The notes beneath the pieces are model-generated. The model saw only the letters and a list, made by a program, of their open reading frames with translations, did not search any database and was not told the DNA's origin. From Apis mellifera (taxonomy: Eukaryota; Arthropoda; Insecta; Hymenoptera; Apidae): a stretch of DNA of 64,000 bases. Position 1 is the stretch's first letter. The number at the start of each line of letters is the position of its first letter. Location of the stretch: NCBI RefSeq assembly GCF_003254395.2, contig NC_037638.1, forward strand, positions 5,074,001 through 5,138,000, read 5' to 3'. Position numbers and translations under genes: made by a program. This document shows positions 1-9,938 of the stretch, piece after piece.

Positions 1-1
1 G

Positions 2-3000
2 CCATCATCCTATTGCAGTTGTAGAACAACTTCCTGTGATCGAATTAGCAACCAAGAAATCGACACATCAATATGCCAAGCCGAAGTGAAAAAACAAGAA
101 CTCGAGTTCATCTTCCAATTAAACGTACAGAATGAAATTCCAACAACAACGTTGAACAATTGTTGCACGGAAACGTTGCAAGACACGATAAAGATAAAAT
201 GTGACTACGACACAAAATGCGTACACACTCAAACCAGTCAAACGAACTTGAATTTGATTTTAACAACGAATCAATGCGAATTAATCAAAACCTGCGACGC
301 TTCTGTCCAGCCTAAACCGTGCCCAAGAAAAACAAGCATAGAAGAATTAAATATGGTATGTCGCGATCAGAATACATTCCCGAAAAATTCGAAATTAAAA
401 ATTTACATATACAAAGCAATGAGCACGATTCGAGATGTGCCAAACGTATCCAGTCTCTCGCTTCCCTGCAAATCGAATCAGCTGATCGTTCGACTGTTCG
501 AGACGGATCCGTTCTTGTTGGACTCTTGCTTGATTTTGTTGAGGAAAAGATTCGAGAAGGATATTTGCAATGCTTGCTCGTGCATAAACGACATACTGAA
601 GAAGTTCGACGACTCGATGATCAAACTGTTTCGCTTGAACTGCGAGATTAAACATGGCCGCGTCGATTTGAATCTGGTGTGTAAAAACGGCAACACCTCC
701 AAGTCTCGATGGTTTCTGGCCAGAATACCGACTTGCGTTCACAAGCGTGATTCGTGTCACAAGGAAGTAGAGAGTTGCGAGAAATACGGAGAGCAGGGAA
801 AATCGATGGAGATCCCCATCGATTCTGTATGCGGGGAGGAGGCGAAGATAGAATGTTGCAAAGAATTAGAGGAACGGAAAGATACTTTCTACTCTTTTTG
901 TTCGAACGACAGTTCTGTAAGTATGGAATCATCCGTGTCAGAGAAGGAGAAAGATGAGGAGAAAGAGGTTAACTTCGTGTGGTCGAGAGAGGGGCCGAAA
1001 CAGATGGAATTTGTACTTTCTTCCAAGAATGCAGTAAGCTCGAACAAGAAGCATGGTAAGGGGAAAGTTTGTTTTGAGACCGATGCTGAAAAAGCTGAGG
1101 AGCATGATGATGAAATTAGTGACAAGTCTGAATCGTTTTTGAATGAAGAAAAAACAATGGTAGAGGGAGACAAGAAAGAAGAAGTTGTGGATGAAAAGAA
1201 TTTCAGATGTGAAAAGAGCGAGACACGTGAATTTGTCATGATAGGTACGGAGAATGAATTGACATTGTGCGAGTATGATTATTCGTCTGATAGCTTGAAG
1301 GAGAGTGTTATTAGAGAAGATCAATCGACGAGTAAAGCCCGCGACAAAAATGAAAAATTTTCGAATAACGAGTTTTTCTCATCTGATAATCTAAATGAAC
1401 AGAAAGATTCGTGCGTGACTAATGAAAAGATAGAAAGTTTAAAAAAAGATTATAAAGAATGTCATCTAGAAGAAAATGTTGTGGAAATGCGAGAACCGGA
1501 ACGTTCGCGTACGAGGGAACACGAAGAATATTTGAAGGATAATTCTTGTTCAATAATGAAAAAAGACATTTCAATGGGCAATGAAATATGTATTTGTGAA
1601 TGTAGGAATAATATTCCTCAAATGGAAAATTTTATAAAACGAGAAACGAATATTTTATCAGAAGGTGTTGTAAAGTATAATTTTGAATTAAACAAAAATA
1701 TTTGTCAGGTAGAAGATACGTGCAAACGAGAAGTGAATATCTTGGAAAAGAAGAAAAATTTGGAGGAAAAATTTAGCGTGGATTCTATTTCATTCGTGCA
1801 TTCGAACTCGACCAAGTGTTCCTGTTGTGGTAAAGCTCTTTTAAGCCCCTCCGACGAAGAAATTAGCGAAACGAACAAATTTTGCACGAACGAAACGATT
1901 CTTGACTCAAAAGTTCAAGAGACATCAAACTTAATTGAAACAGAAAATATATCGGATAATTTAAAATCTTCGAATCTTCAATATTGCAAATTTCAAACCA
2001 GTTCGATCATTTCTTCATCTCCCGATCAATGTTACAATACTGTCAATAGCAACGCAACAGATTCGCCACGATCATGTCCAAATTGCGAACAAAACTTGTC
2101 TAAACAATTTACTAGCGAAAAGATTTCACATCCTCCTGTACCTGAATCCTTATTTGTGTTCTGTAAAGATTTCAATGTGACGAATTTCTCTTCTACGTCC
2201 GATGAGGAAAGCCTGAGTGAAAATTTCGAGACGAGGAATCAAGAAACGCGCGGGAAATTCAAATCGCCTTGCAGAAAATCGACTCCGCCGTGTCGTCGAA
2301 AATTGATACATTATACAATGTGCGATAATTCCTCGTGCCCTGCGAAAAACTTTCGTCGTGTCAGATACGTAAAGCCCGATTCGAAATGCAAATCGAGAGG
2401 GGCAGATGGCGCTCGAGTTGTTGCACGCCACAAAAGTCGTCGGGGATTCGTGATTCCGAGCAGTCTGTGTACCTCGTTTCCAGCCATCGATCGTATCAAA
2501 TACCTGATACGCAAGAAACTACGAAAATTGCTTCTTGAGGAACGTGATAAGGGAACGAGCACATCGAAGACATTTCTGAGGACTGACAAATATCTGGTCA
2601 GTATATCGAGCGGAAAATTGAACGGGGAACGTGTTATTTACGAACCTTGTCCAGGTAGATCTCCGATTCGTTGTCCTTTTACGGCCAGAAATCGATGCGA
2701 AACTGGTGATCGGGTAACAGTGAAGACGTTTTCGGAGGGAAAATCGTTAAATAAGAATAAAAATGTGATTGGTGATACAATCAAAGCAAAATGCCAAAAA
2801 ATGATCCAGAATAATGATATATTTAAGAGAATCAAGATGGCGGATGTTTTGAAATCTCAGAAATATGATTCGAAAAAATTATCGATCGACGCGCGGGATT
2901 TGATCAATAAAGAGAAGTCGAAAATTAGAAAATTGGATAGTTATTCGTTAAAAAGTAGAAGCTTGAAGGATGATCGTTCGAGTGTTGTGTCTTTGAATTC

Positions 3001-3454
3001 GACCAGAGTGGTTTTTTTCGAAGATGAGGGTGATCATTTTATAAATCGAAGCTTTCTTCGTGAAAAAAATTTCGTGATGAGGAGGGATAACAGAAACGTG
3101 GCGAATAATTGTGAATTAAAGAAAGATTTTTTCATCGATTCGAGATCGTTAAGAAGTTATTCTAGAAAAAACTGTGAACGTAATTTTGTTGGAAATGAAA
3201 CGAAAACGGAGAATAGAACTTGCTCTGATAAAATGAGATCTTTTGAGAAACGTTTGTACAAGCTTGAGAGAAAGCAAAAGGAGGATAATAATCTCACGAT
3301 TTTTCTCGACGATTACGAGAGATTGATTAGCGAGCTCGACGCGGATTTTAGGTTGAAATTGTTGCAATACGTGACGCTTTGCAGAAGTGTAAAGAATTGT
3401 TTGATGAAAAGATTGCGACCAGATGACATTTGTGAGAGTTCAACTTCCTTATAA
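2..3454 (+). CDS. Uncharacterised Cys-rich and acidic protein, 5' end outside the window
   Basis: One reading frame is open from base 2 to TAA at 3452-3454, about 1150 codons. The first 28 codons before the GTG at 86 are also open and Cys-rich (YCSCRTTSC), so the protein starts to the left of the window and the GTG is not a real start. Visible parts, numbered from the codon at 86: a Cys-rich N-terminal stretch; a more globular part at about 95-225 (motifs LIVRLFETDPFLL, CEIKHGRVDLNLVC); an E/K/D-rich low-complexity middle at about 240-560; isolated Cys pairs CSCCG at 578-582 and CPNC at 664-667 that could bind zinc; a basic region around 780-840; and a charged C-terminal helix-rich end. I recognise no family. 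Long uninterrupted coding and ordinary codon use argue that it is real. The complete protein and any upstream exons cannot be seen. Confidence 0.8.
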   Translation, partial: PSSYCSCRTTSCDRISNQEIDTSICQAEVKKQELEFIFQLNVQNEIPTTTLNNCCTETLQDTIKIKCDYDTKCVHTQTSQTNLNLILTTNQCELIKTCDASVQPKPCPRKTSIEELNMVCRDQNTFPKNSKLKIYIYKAMSTIRDVPNVSSLSLPCKSNQLIVRLFETDPFLLDSCLILLRKRFEKDICNACSCINDILKKFDDSMIKLFRLNCEIKHGRVDLNLVCKNGNTSKSRWFLARIPTCVHKRDSCHKEVESCEKYGEQGKSMEIPIDSVCGEEAKIECCKELEERKDTFYSFCSNDSSVSMESSVSEKEKDEEKEVNFVWSREGPKQMEFVLSSKNAVSSNKKHGKGKVCFETDAEKAEEHDDEISDKSESFLNEEKTMVEGDKKEEVVDEKNFRCEKSETREFVMIGTENELTLCEYDYSSDSLKESVIREDQSTSKARDKNEKFSNNEFFSSDNLNEQKDSCVTNEKIESLKKDYKECHLEENVVEMREPERSRTREHEEYLKDNSCSIMKKDISMGNEICICECRNNIPQMENFIKRETNILSEGVVKYNFELNKNICQVEDTCKREVNILEKKKNLEEKFSVDSISFVHSNSTKCSCCGKALLSPSDEEISETNKFCTNETILDSKVQETSNLIETENISDNLKSSNLQYCKFQTSSIISSSPDQCYNTVNSNATDSPRSCPNCEQNLSKQFTSEKISHPPVPESLFVFCKDFNVTNFSSTSDEESLSENFETRNQETRGKFKSPCRKSTPPCRRKLIHYTMCDNSSCPAKNFRRVRYVKPDSKCKSRGADGARVVARHKSRRGFVIPSSLCTSFPAIDRIKYLIRKKLRKLLLEERDKGTSTSKTFLRTDKYLVSISSGKLNGERVIYEPCPGRSPIRCPFTARNRCETGDRVTVKTFSEGKSLNKNKNVIGDTIKAKCQKMIQNNDIFKRIKMADVLKSQKYDSKKLSIDARDLINKEKSKIRKLDSYSLKSRSLKDDRSSVVSLNSTRVVFFEDEGDHFINRSFLREKNFVMRRDNRNVANNCELKKDFFIDSRSLRSYSRKNCERNFVGNETKTENRTCSDKMRSFEKRLYKLERKQKEDNNLTIFLDDYERLISELDADFRLKLLQYVTLCRSVKNCLMKRLRPDDICESSTSL

Positions 3455-3679
3455 CAAAGCAAAGGAGAGAGGTCGATTTAATCGATGGATCGATGAATTA
3501 ATTTTAATCGATAAATAATTTTATATATTCCTTTTCATTGTTATTTTATTGTTTAAGAGTTTTGTTTAAGATGTGCCTTCTTTTAGGTATGTTGATGTAA
3601 TATAGTTTTTTTGGAAATGTAGAAGAGAAATAGTGCTGTACGTGGAATTGTTTTTGACAATGAATTGGAGAGAAAAATG

Positions 3680-3685
3680 AATAAA
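3680..3685 (+). terminator. Candidate polyadenylation signal of the left-edge gene
   Basis: AATAAA lies 226 bases after the stop codon, with a T-rich tract just downstream. It is the first clean canonical hexamer on this strand. AT-rich DNA produces such hexamers by chance, so it is only a candidate. Confidence 0.4.
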
Positions 3686-5510
3686 TATTTTTACAATTTT
3701 TTCCAATTGTATATATAGTTTGTATGTTTTTGATTTGTCTGTTAGAAGAAGATATTTCAAATATTTAAAATTGTTTTCAATTTAATATATTGTAAATTTT
3801 CAATATAGTAAATTGTTTTAATAATTCAATGTTATAGTTTATATTCAATAATTTATTGAACTAAAAATTATTTTTTATATAGCAAAAATTTAAAAATATT
3901 CAAAGAAATTGTATCATAGAATATTCCCAGAGAATATTAATTTTTATTATTAATATACAAAATATTATAATTTTATTATAATATTTTTATTATTATTATA
4001 ATATAATTTTTAATAAATATTACAAAAAAATTTAACCTCAGATTAATTCCATCCAATTGTTAAAATACAACAATCATTGAAGGATTTAATATAAATTACT
4101 ACAAATGATTATAAATAAAAATTTGATACAAATATGATTTCCATTGAAATAATTTTAATTTGAACAATTTTATTTTGAGAAAAGTAGCAATAAAATACAA
4201 GCAGTCGTTTGTTGGAATACACTTGCTGCCAAATGTCTTATCACATATCATAGTGAAAATGATAGTGAAATTCGAGTTATTTAAGGCGTGCCAGCCCCCC
4301 CCGAACAGAAGATAAAGTATTGTAGACCAACTATTGAGAGCAAGCAGCATCCATCCCTCTACCCAGATCGATATTTCCTGGCAACCACCGGAGAGAGGGT
4401 GCCCATCCCAGTTACTCTGTGTTTGTAACAATGCAAGTCGACTCCTAACAGCTAGTGAAAGATTTAAGCTGTCGATATCTTGCATTTTTTTTTCTTATAT
4501 CTTTCGTATTCTTTTATTTTTTTTATCAAATTTTGTTTAAACAAGGATATTAATGAATAGATTAGATTTCTAACCTAACTTTCAACTAAAGATTCATTCG
4601 TATGATTTTTAATACGTTGAATTCTTTTTGTAAATGATTATTATCCACGTAAAAATAAAAAATGGAATGTTATTGAGAAAAAAACAAAGTTGTTAATTTA
4701 ATTTTTTCTAAAAATGGAAGTGTATGAGAATTATAAAATAAAAGAATTGCATAATCGACTACAGTAGAAATGGACAATCTCGTGTAGACGAAGTAAGATA
4801 TACTGTTGTACAGTGGAATCAGGAAGTTTTATACCGCCCATATTTCACTAGCAACCTAAATGCTCGAGTATTTTACTTACAGCTAGAAATTTATGTTACA
4901 AAGTTTTGATATAATTTATGTTTCAACTATTGTTTGCTATATTGCTTTTTCGAGATATAAAGATGTAGAGAATTAAAATTATAATTATATTTATAATCTT
5001 TAAACAATTTTCCAATTGCAATAAGAAAAATCATAGGATTATAATAGCTAAGAAAAATTCCAAATCAAAATTATTCCTTCAATATTTTCTAAAATGGTAT
5101 CTAAAGATTTTATTTTAAAAATCTTAATAAGTTATTCTGAAGGAATTCTGATTAATATTATTCTTCATTATTTATTTAATAAAGAATACAAAATTATGTC
5201 TTTAAAATTTTTTAATAAAACTCGTTGAATTACGTATTCATATATATATCAATCACTGTAGCATTCAAGCATTTCAAATATTTCATATTTATCTCAAATT
5301 CTAACACTTTTGAAGGAAAATAAAATCAGTTTTTTAGAAAAAATCATCTTTTCAACTCTTCTTTCAATTAAGGCCCACACCTCTCAACATCGTCCACAAC
5401 CAATCTTTCTATTTTCCAACATCCTCGTTCGACTTCCCCTTAAAAACTACCCTCACGTAGTTTCCGTGTGCTGAATTACAGGACATTGCATAAATAAGCC
5501 CGAGGGATCG
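3686..5510. other. AT-rich spacer
   Basis: Apart from the protein-like segment at 4286-4428, this interval is AT-rich with short homopolymers and no long frames. Nothing else in it can be supported as a gene. The GC content rises from about 5380 towards the promoter region that follows. Confidence 0.6.
4286..4428 (+). other. Orphan protein-like segment, possible terminal exon
   Basis: In a locally GC-rich patch a frame is open from 4285 to TAA at 4426-4428 with no ATG. It follows an AG at 4284-4285 that could be a splice acceptor. The 47 residues look protein-like: they include SLYPDRYFLATTGERVPIP and end VTLCL. The opposite strand is also open here (4099-4485), so open frames alone are weak evidence. 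It could be a last exon of a gene starting outside the window, an alternative 3' exon of the left-edge gene, or an old exon fragment. No partner donor is identified and the family is not recognised. Confidence 0.3.
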
Positions 5511-5861
5511 TCAAAGATACGCGGACATTAACGTTAATACCGTTATATACGAATTTCTGTTCCTGCGTAACGTTTTGTTGTTGCAAAATTGGCCGGGGTA
5601 CAACAAAGCCCCGCCTGGGGTCGATCTAAAAGGGTTCGCTGGATAAGACGATTGGCCAGTGATATCGATGCGTCGACCTACCGTCGGCCAATCGCGTCGC
5701 GGCATGCGTGGGTCGCGCATGCGCCTTGATCGAAAGCCAAGTTGGCGGTACCCCACCGACGCCGTGGACGGCGCCAGGCAACGTCGTCGACGTTCTCCGT
5801 CGCGTACCCCGCGCTTTTGCTACCCTACTCCGCTCGTAATCATATCTGGACTTAATTATTG
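5511..5861 (+). promoter_or_regulatory. VGlut: CpG-rich promoter and probable first 5' UTR exon of VGlut
   Basis: This is an abrupt CpG-rich island in AT-rich DNA. It ends in a strong donor (G at 5861, then GTGAGT at 5862-5867) pointing towards the VGlut coding exons about 4 kb downstream. It contains a perfect 9 bp inverted pair of CCAAT-type boxes (CGATTGGCC at 5649-5657, GGCCAATCG at 5686-5694) and the palindrome GCGCATGCGC at 5715-5724. The latter matches the NRF-1 core, bound in flies by Erect wing, a regulator of neuronal genes. Open frames on both strands here look like by-products of the base composition. Assignment to VGlut is inferred from position and orientation; a second donor-like GTGAGT at 6413 could mark an alternative first exon. 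Confidence 0.5.
5715..5724. promoter_or_regulatory. NRF-1/Erect wing-type palindrome
   Basis: GCGCATGCGC is a perfect 10 bp palindrome matching the NRF-1 consensus core. It lies 137 bp upstream of the presumed first-exon donor of VGlut. A related octamer, CGCATGCG, lies at 46656-46663 inside the first intron of Syt1. Confidence 0.45.
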
Positions 5862-6039
5862 GTGAGTGGTGGTTTGTCCGTTGTTTTCAACTCACGGACA
5901 AACCTTTATTTCTCTCCTCGTTTTGATTTTTTTGTGTGAAATTTAATACACACGTGTGACACGCTTATTCCGTTATTGGTTTTTAAGAATCCATTGGTGA
6001 TGAGAGTTTATCGGGGTGGTTGTTCCAAGGGTGTTTTTT

Positions 6040-6640
6040 GGGGGAGAGCTGAAGTCGTGGGGAGGTGAAGTTTGGAAAGAGGTTCGGTGATATATTTTCA
6101 GTGTGACCAGTGAGGTGATTCTGTTCAGGAAACTGGTAAGATCTGGTAACGTAATCGTATATATATACGAATTTGGTTTCTCTTCATGCAAATAATTATA
6201 GTTTTTATTGAATTTAATTTGTGTGGTTAATTATATAGTTGTTGATTTTTTTGAGGATCGTTTTCGAAGAGTTGTTCCAAAGTTGTGCATTTTTCGAGAA
6301 AATTGTGAATTTTGATACGGAAGAGATTTGTGTGATGTAGTTTTTGTGTGAACAAATGAGGCGATTCTATCAGAAAAATTGATAAGAATCTGTAATCGGG
6401 ATTCGATTAACGGTGAGTGATTTATTCATTTTTGCACCATCCTCAAAATTTTTTTCAACGTAATGTAAAAAATCAGCAAAATTATTCGTTCTAAGGACAT
6501 TATCGGGAAAAGTTTCGTGGAATTCGTATAAAAGAAGATGAATTTCATGTTGGAAAAATTTTCGTGATGTAACTTCCGTGCGAATAGTGATCTGTTTCTA
6601 TTAAAAAATTTTTGTAAGAATTCTATAGAGAGGAGTTTAT
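6040..6640 (+). repeat. Decayed tandem duplication, three copies of about 240 bp
   Basis: Three stretches align with each other and share the order GATGTA...TGTGA...GTGATTCT...CAGAAAA...TAAGAATCTG in degenerate form. The GATTCT-like anchor falls at 6115, 6361 and about 6593, so the period is 232-246 bp. The copies differ by many substitutions and small indels, implying an old duplication inside the presumed 5' intron of VGlut. The middle copy ends close to a donor-like GTGAGT at 6413. Confidence 0.5.
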
Positions 6641-7379
6641 TTTACGAAGATTTGGGAATTTTATTTCGCGATACGTGAAAAAAGTGATGGATTAGATCCA
6701 CGAAGAATCTTATTGGATTTAGTTTCGCGATTGATACACGTAGTTGAAAGCGGTTTTTCCGTGGTAAAAATTGATTGTGCGATAGTGTGAAAACGATTGG
6801 ACGATTGGAAAGGATTCGACGATTCGATTGGTGAATCGTGACTTTGGACCGATATAGGGAATTTGTGCAAGGATTTGGATTGTGTAAATGTCAAGGATCA
6901 GAAAAACATCAGAGACTTTTTCGTATTGATCTGTCACGAAAGTGCATCGGGTTTTCACTTCAAATGAAACTACATTTTTATTTTGATAGAGATGTTAGGA
7001 CGAATTTTTTTTTTCTAGGGAAAATTTTATCAACGAATGAAATATCTAGTGTTAAACGAATTACTTTCTAGATTAATTAAATTTGTTAAATATACATTTC
7101 TATTCATTTTGTTGTCCAAATTTAAAAATCTCAGAAGAAATTCAAGAAAAATCATAAATATATATAATAAAGTGTTTAAAATATATACGCTACAATTCGA
7201 ATAATTCAAATCTAAATCCAATTTTAAAATCAATAATCATTAACGAAAACTCTATATTCAAATTACTTTCGCAAAATCGATAAGATACGTTCAATGAGAT
7301 ATGTTTCACATTATTGTTAAAAATTCGTGGAAAAACTAGTAAGGATGTAGCAACGAGTCCATTAAGCGAAATCGGTCGT

Positions 7380-7520
7380 TTCCATCTTCCTCGTTCCACC
7401 CTAGCTCGTTGTGTACACGTGCTGTACATTTTCTGCCTTTTGTCTGTCACGTGCCGTTTTAATATCCGTCAGCCATTGTCCCGCGATACGTCTCTTTGCG
7501 ATCGAGTCGATAATCTGACA
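7380..7520. promoter_or_regulatory. GC-richer island with two CACGTG E-boxes
   Basis: Within the presumed 5' intron of VGlut the composition becomes balanced and two canonical CACGTG E-boxes occur at 7416-7421 and 7448-7453, 32 bp apart. Such sites are bound by bHLH factors of the Clock/Cycle, Myc and USF type. Open frames on both strands (7190-7586) are short and conflict with each other, so a regulatory element is more likely than an exon. Confidence 0.3.
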
Positions 7521-7893
7521 ACAATTTTTCGAATATCCGTCAAGTCGACTGCTACCAGAATTTTCCTTGAAATTTTATCAAATTAATCAATTCTAGTAAC
7601 GAAAGAATAAATAAAATCCGATTAACATCAAAATTTCCTTTCCAATTCGATTCTTGGAAATTGAAAATAATTTTGAATCGTTTAAAATTCCAAAAAAATT
7701 AAAATTAATATAATTTGTATATATTTTAAAAAAAATGTAAAGTGATATCAATTTTTAAGGTAAGAAAAGAAATCGATTTAAATACACGTCTCTTAAACAG
7801 AAATCGAATATCATTATTTTTTTTTTCAATTTAGATTTTCAAAATTGGTGAACGATATCTGTAAATTATACTTTATATCGAAATTCTTGATAT

Positions 7894-8135
7894 ATGTTTG
7901 GACGAGAGGGAAGTTTAAGGGAAAAATACGAGTCGAGTGAGGAGGTGGTTTCTTCTCGCATTTTTCTACCCTCTGGAGACGTTCCCCGGAGAGTTGGAGG
8001 ATTAGGGTTGGAGAGACTGCCACTCCAAACAAACACCCCTACTACTACGGGATCTCCCCTTGCACCTCAATATCGAGAAGAAACGTTCTCACACAAGTAT
8101 ACCTTGGTTTCGAAGATACGAGGGGTAGTTTAAAG
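7894..8135. promoter_or_regulatory. GC-richer intronic island, function unknown
   Basis: A second island in the presumed VGlut 5' intron. It holds a small hairpin (TTGGAG at 8008-8013, CTCCAA at 8023-8028) and a further GTTGGAG copy just upstream near 7993. No convincing coding frame or paired splice sites. It may be an enhancer or an alternative non-coding exon. Confidence 0.2.
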
Positions 8136-8426
8136 ATTTTATATCGAATGAGTGGTAATTGTTCGAAAACCGATTGCTCGTGGACGATTATAAGATCGTT
8201 TAATCGTGAAAATAACAAGTGAAAAAGATGACCGATTGTTCCAAATAAAATGGAAAATAATTTTCGAGACAAATTACAATGAGTTAAATTGGAAAAAGTA
8301 TTTTCATATGATTATAAAAATGTGATATTATTATTGTAAATAAAATGTAGAACCTGATAAAAAATATACAAATATACTTTTTTTATTAGCCAAATTCTGA
8401 TTCTTTAATAATTTGATTTCCAGTTA

Positions 8427-9856
8427 AATTTTATTACATATCTTGGGAGAGATATTCCTTTATTAAATGTTTTGGTATTAAAAGTTTTCACAAAATTATT
8501 TTATAACTTTTGATTCATATGATAATGTTTGTAATGAAATTTTATATAATATCTAATATTTTAATATAATAAATTTGTAATAACTATGATATTGTGATAT
8601 TTTGAAGAAATATAAGAATATATATATATATATAAATTTGAATATCAGAGATAAAAGTAATTTTCAATGCTTACTTCTACTATTAATTATAAAATTTTAT
8701 TATATATCTTGAAAGAGATATCTCTTTATTAAATATTCCTGTCAATAATGAAATTTATAATTATATTTTGTATATATTGTAATAACTATAAATAATATAT
8801 TGTAATAATAATTATGATATTTTGAAGAGATACAAAATATATATATATAAATTTGAATATCAGAGATGAAAGTAATTTTCAATGCTTACTTCTACTATTA
8901 ATTATAAAATTTTATTACATATCTTGGGAAAGATATTCCTTTATTAAATATTCCTCTCAATAATGAAATTTATGTAATAATATATTATAATAACTATGAT
9001 ATTGTGAACTATGATATTTTGAAGAGATACAAGAATATATATATATATATATATAAATTTGAATATCAGAGATAAAAGTAATTTTCAATGCTTACTTCTA
9101 CTATGAATTATGAAATTTTATTACATATCTTGGGAGAGATATCTCTTTATTAAATATTCCTGTTAATAATGAAATTTATAATTATATTTTGTATATATTG
9201 TAATAACTATGAATAATATATTGTAATAACTATGATATTGTGAACTATGATATTTTGAAGAGATACAAGAATATATATATATATATATAAATTTGAATAT
9301 CAGAGATAAAAGTAACTTTCAATGCTTACTTCTACTATTAATTATAAAATTTTATTATATATCTTGAGAGAGATAATCTTTTATTAAATATTCCTGTTAA
9401 TAATGAAATTTATAATTATATATTGTATATATTGTAATAACTATGAATAATATATTGTAATAACTATATTGTGAACTATGATATTTTGAAGAGATACAAG
9501 AATATATATATATATAAATTTGAATATAGAGATAAAAGTAACTTTCAATGCTTACTTCTACTATTAATTATAAAATTTTATTATATATCTTGAGAGAGAT
9601 ATTCCTTTATTAAATATTCCTGTTAATAATGAAACTTATGTAATAATATATTGTAATAACTATTATATTGTAAACTATGATATTTTGAAGAGATACAAAA
9701 ATATATATATATATATAAATTTGAATATCAGAGATAAAAATAATTTTTCAATGCTTACTATCAAAATATGTTTCTACTATCAATTATAAAATTTTATTAC
9801 ATATCTTGGGAGAGATATCCCTTTATTAAATATTTCTGTTAATAATGAAATTTATG
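8427..9856 (+). repeat. Tandem array of 200-235 bp units, about 6-7 copies
   Basis: A unit carrying GAATATCAGAGATAAAAGTA, then TTCAATGCTTACTTCTACTA, AAATTTTATTACATATCTTG and TTTATTAAATATTCCTGT is repeated. The first anchor falls at 8640, 8855, 9061, 9295, 9522 and 9723 (spacings 215, 206, 234, 227, 201), with an extra partial copy at the left end. Each unit contains an (AT)n run of different length just before the anchor, and length differences also come from an inner GTAATAACTATGA duplication. The array ends only 23 bp before the first VGlut coding exon, so it occupies the polypyrimidine/branch-point side of that intron. Confidence 0.9.
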
Positions 9857-9938
9857 CATGAGATTTATGTGTACTTTAGGGGCTGCCAATTGTCAACGCG
9901 ACCATTTGCAGCCAGAGAGCAACCCCAATAATTGGAAA

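Noticed and set aside
4099..4485. 128-codon - strand frame
   Set aside because: Only the GC-rich centre looks protein-like, and the + strand frame there has the better codons and stop; the rest is AT-rich and low-complexity.
5511..5865. Open frames on both strands around the VGlut promoter
   Set aside because: They overlap in opposite orientations in CpG-rich DNA and have no similarity I recognise; a 5' UTR exon is the simpler reading.
8427..9856. Regularly spaced repeats resembling a CRISPR array
   Set aside because: The whole 200-235 bp unit repeats without unique spacers, and the setting is an insect intron.
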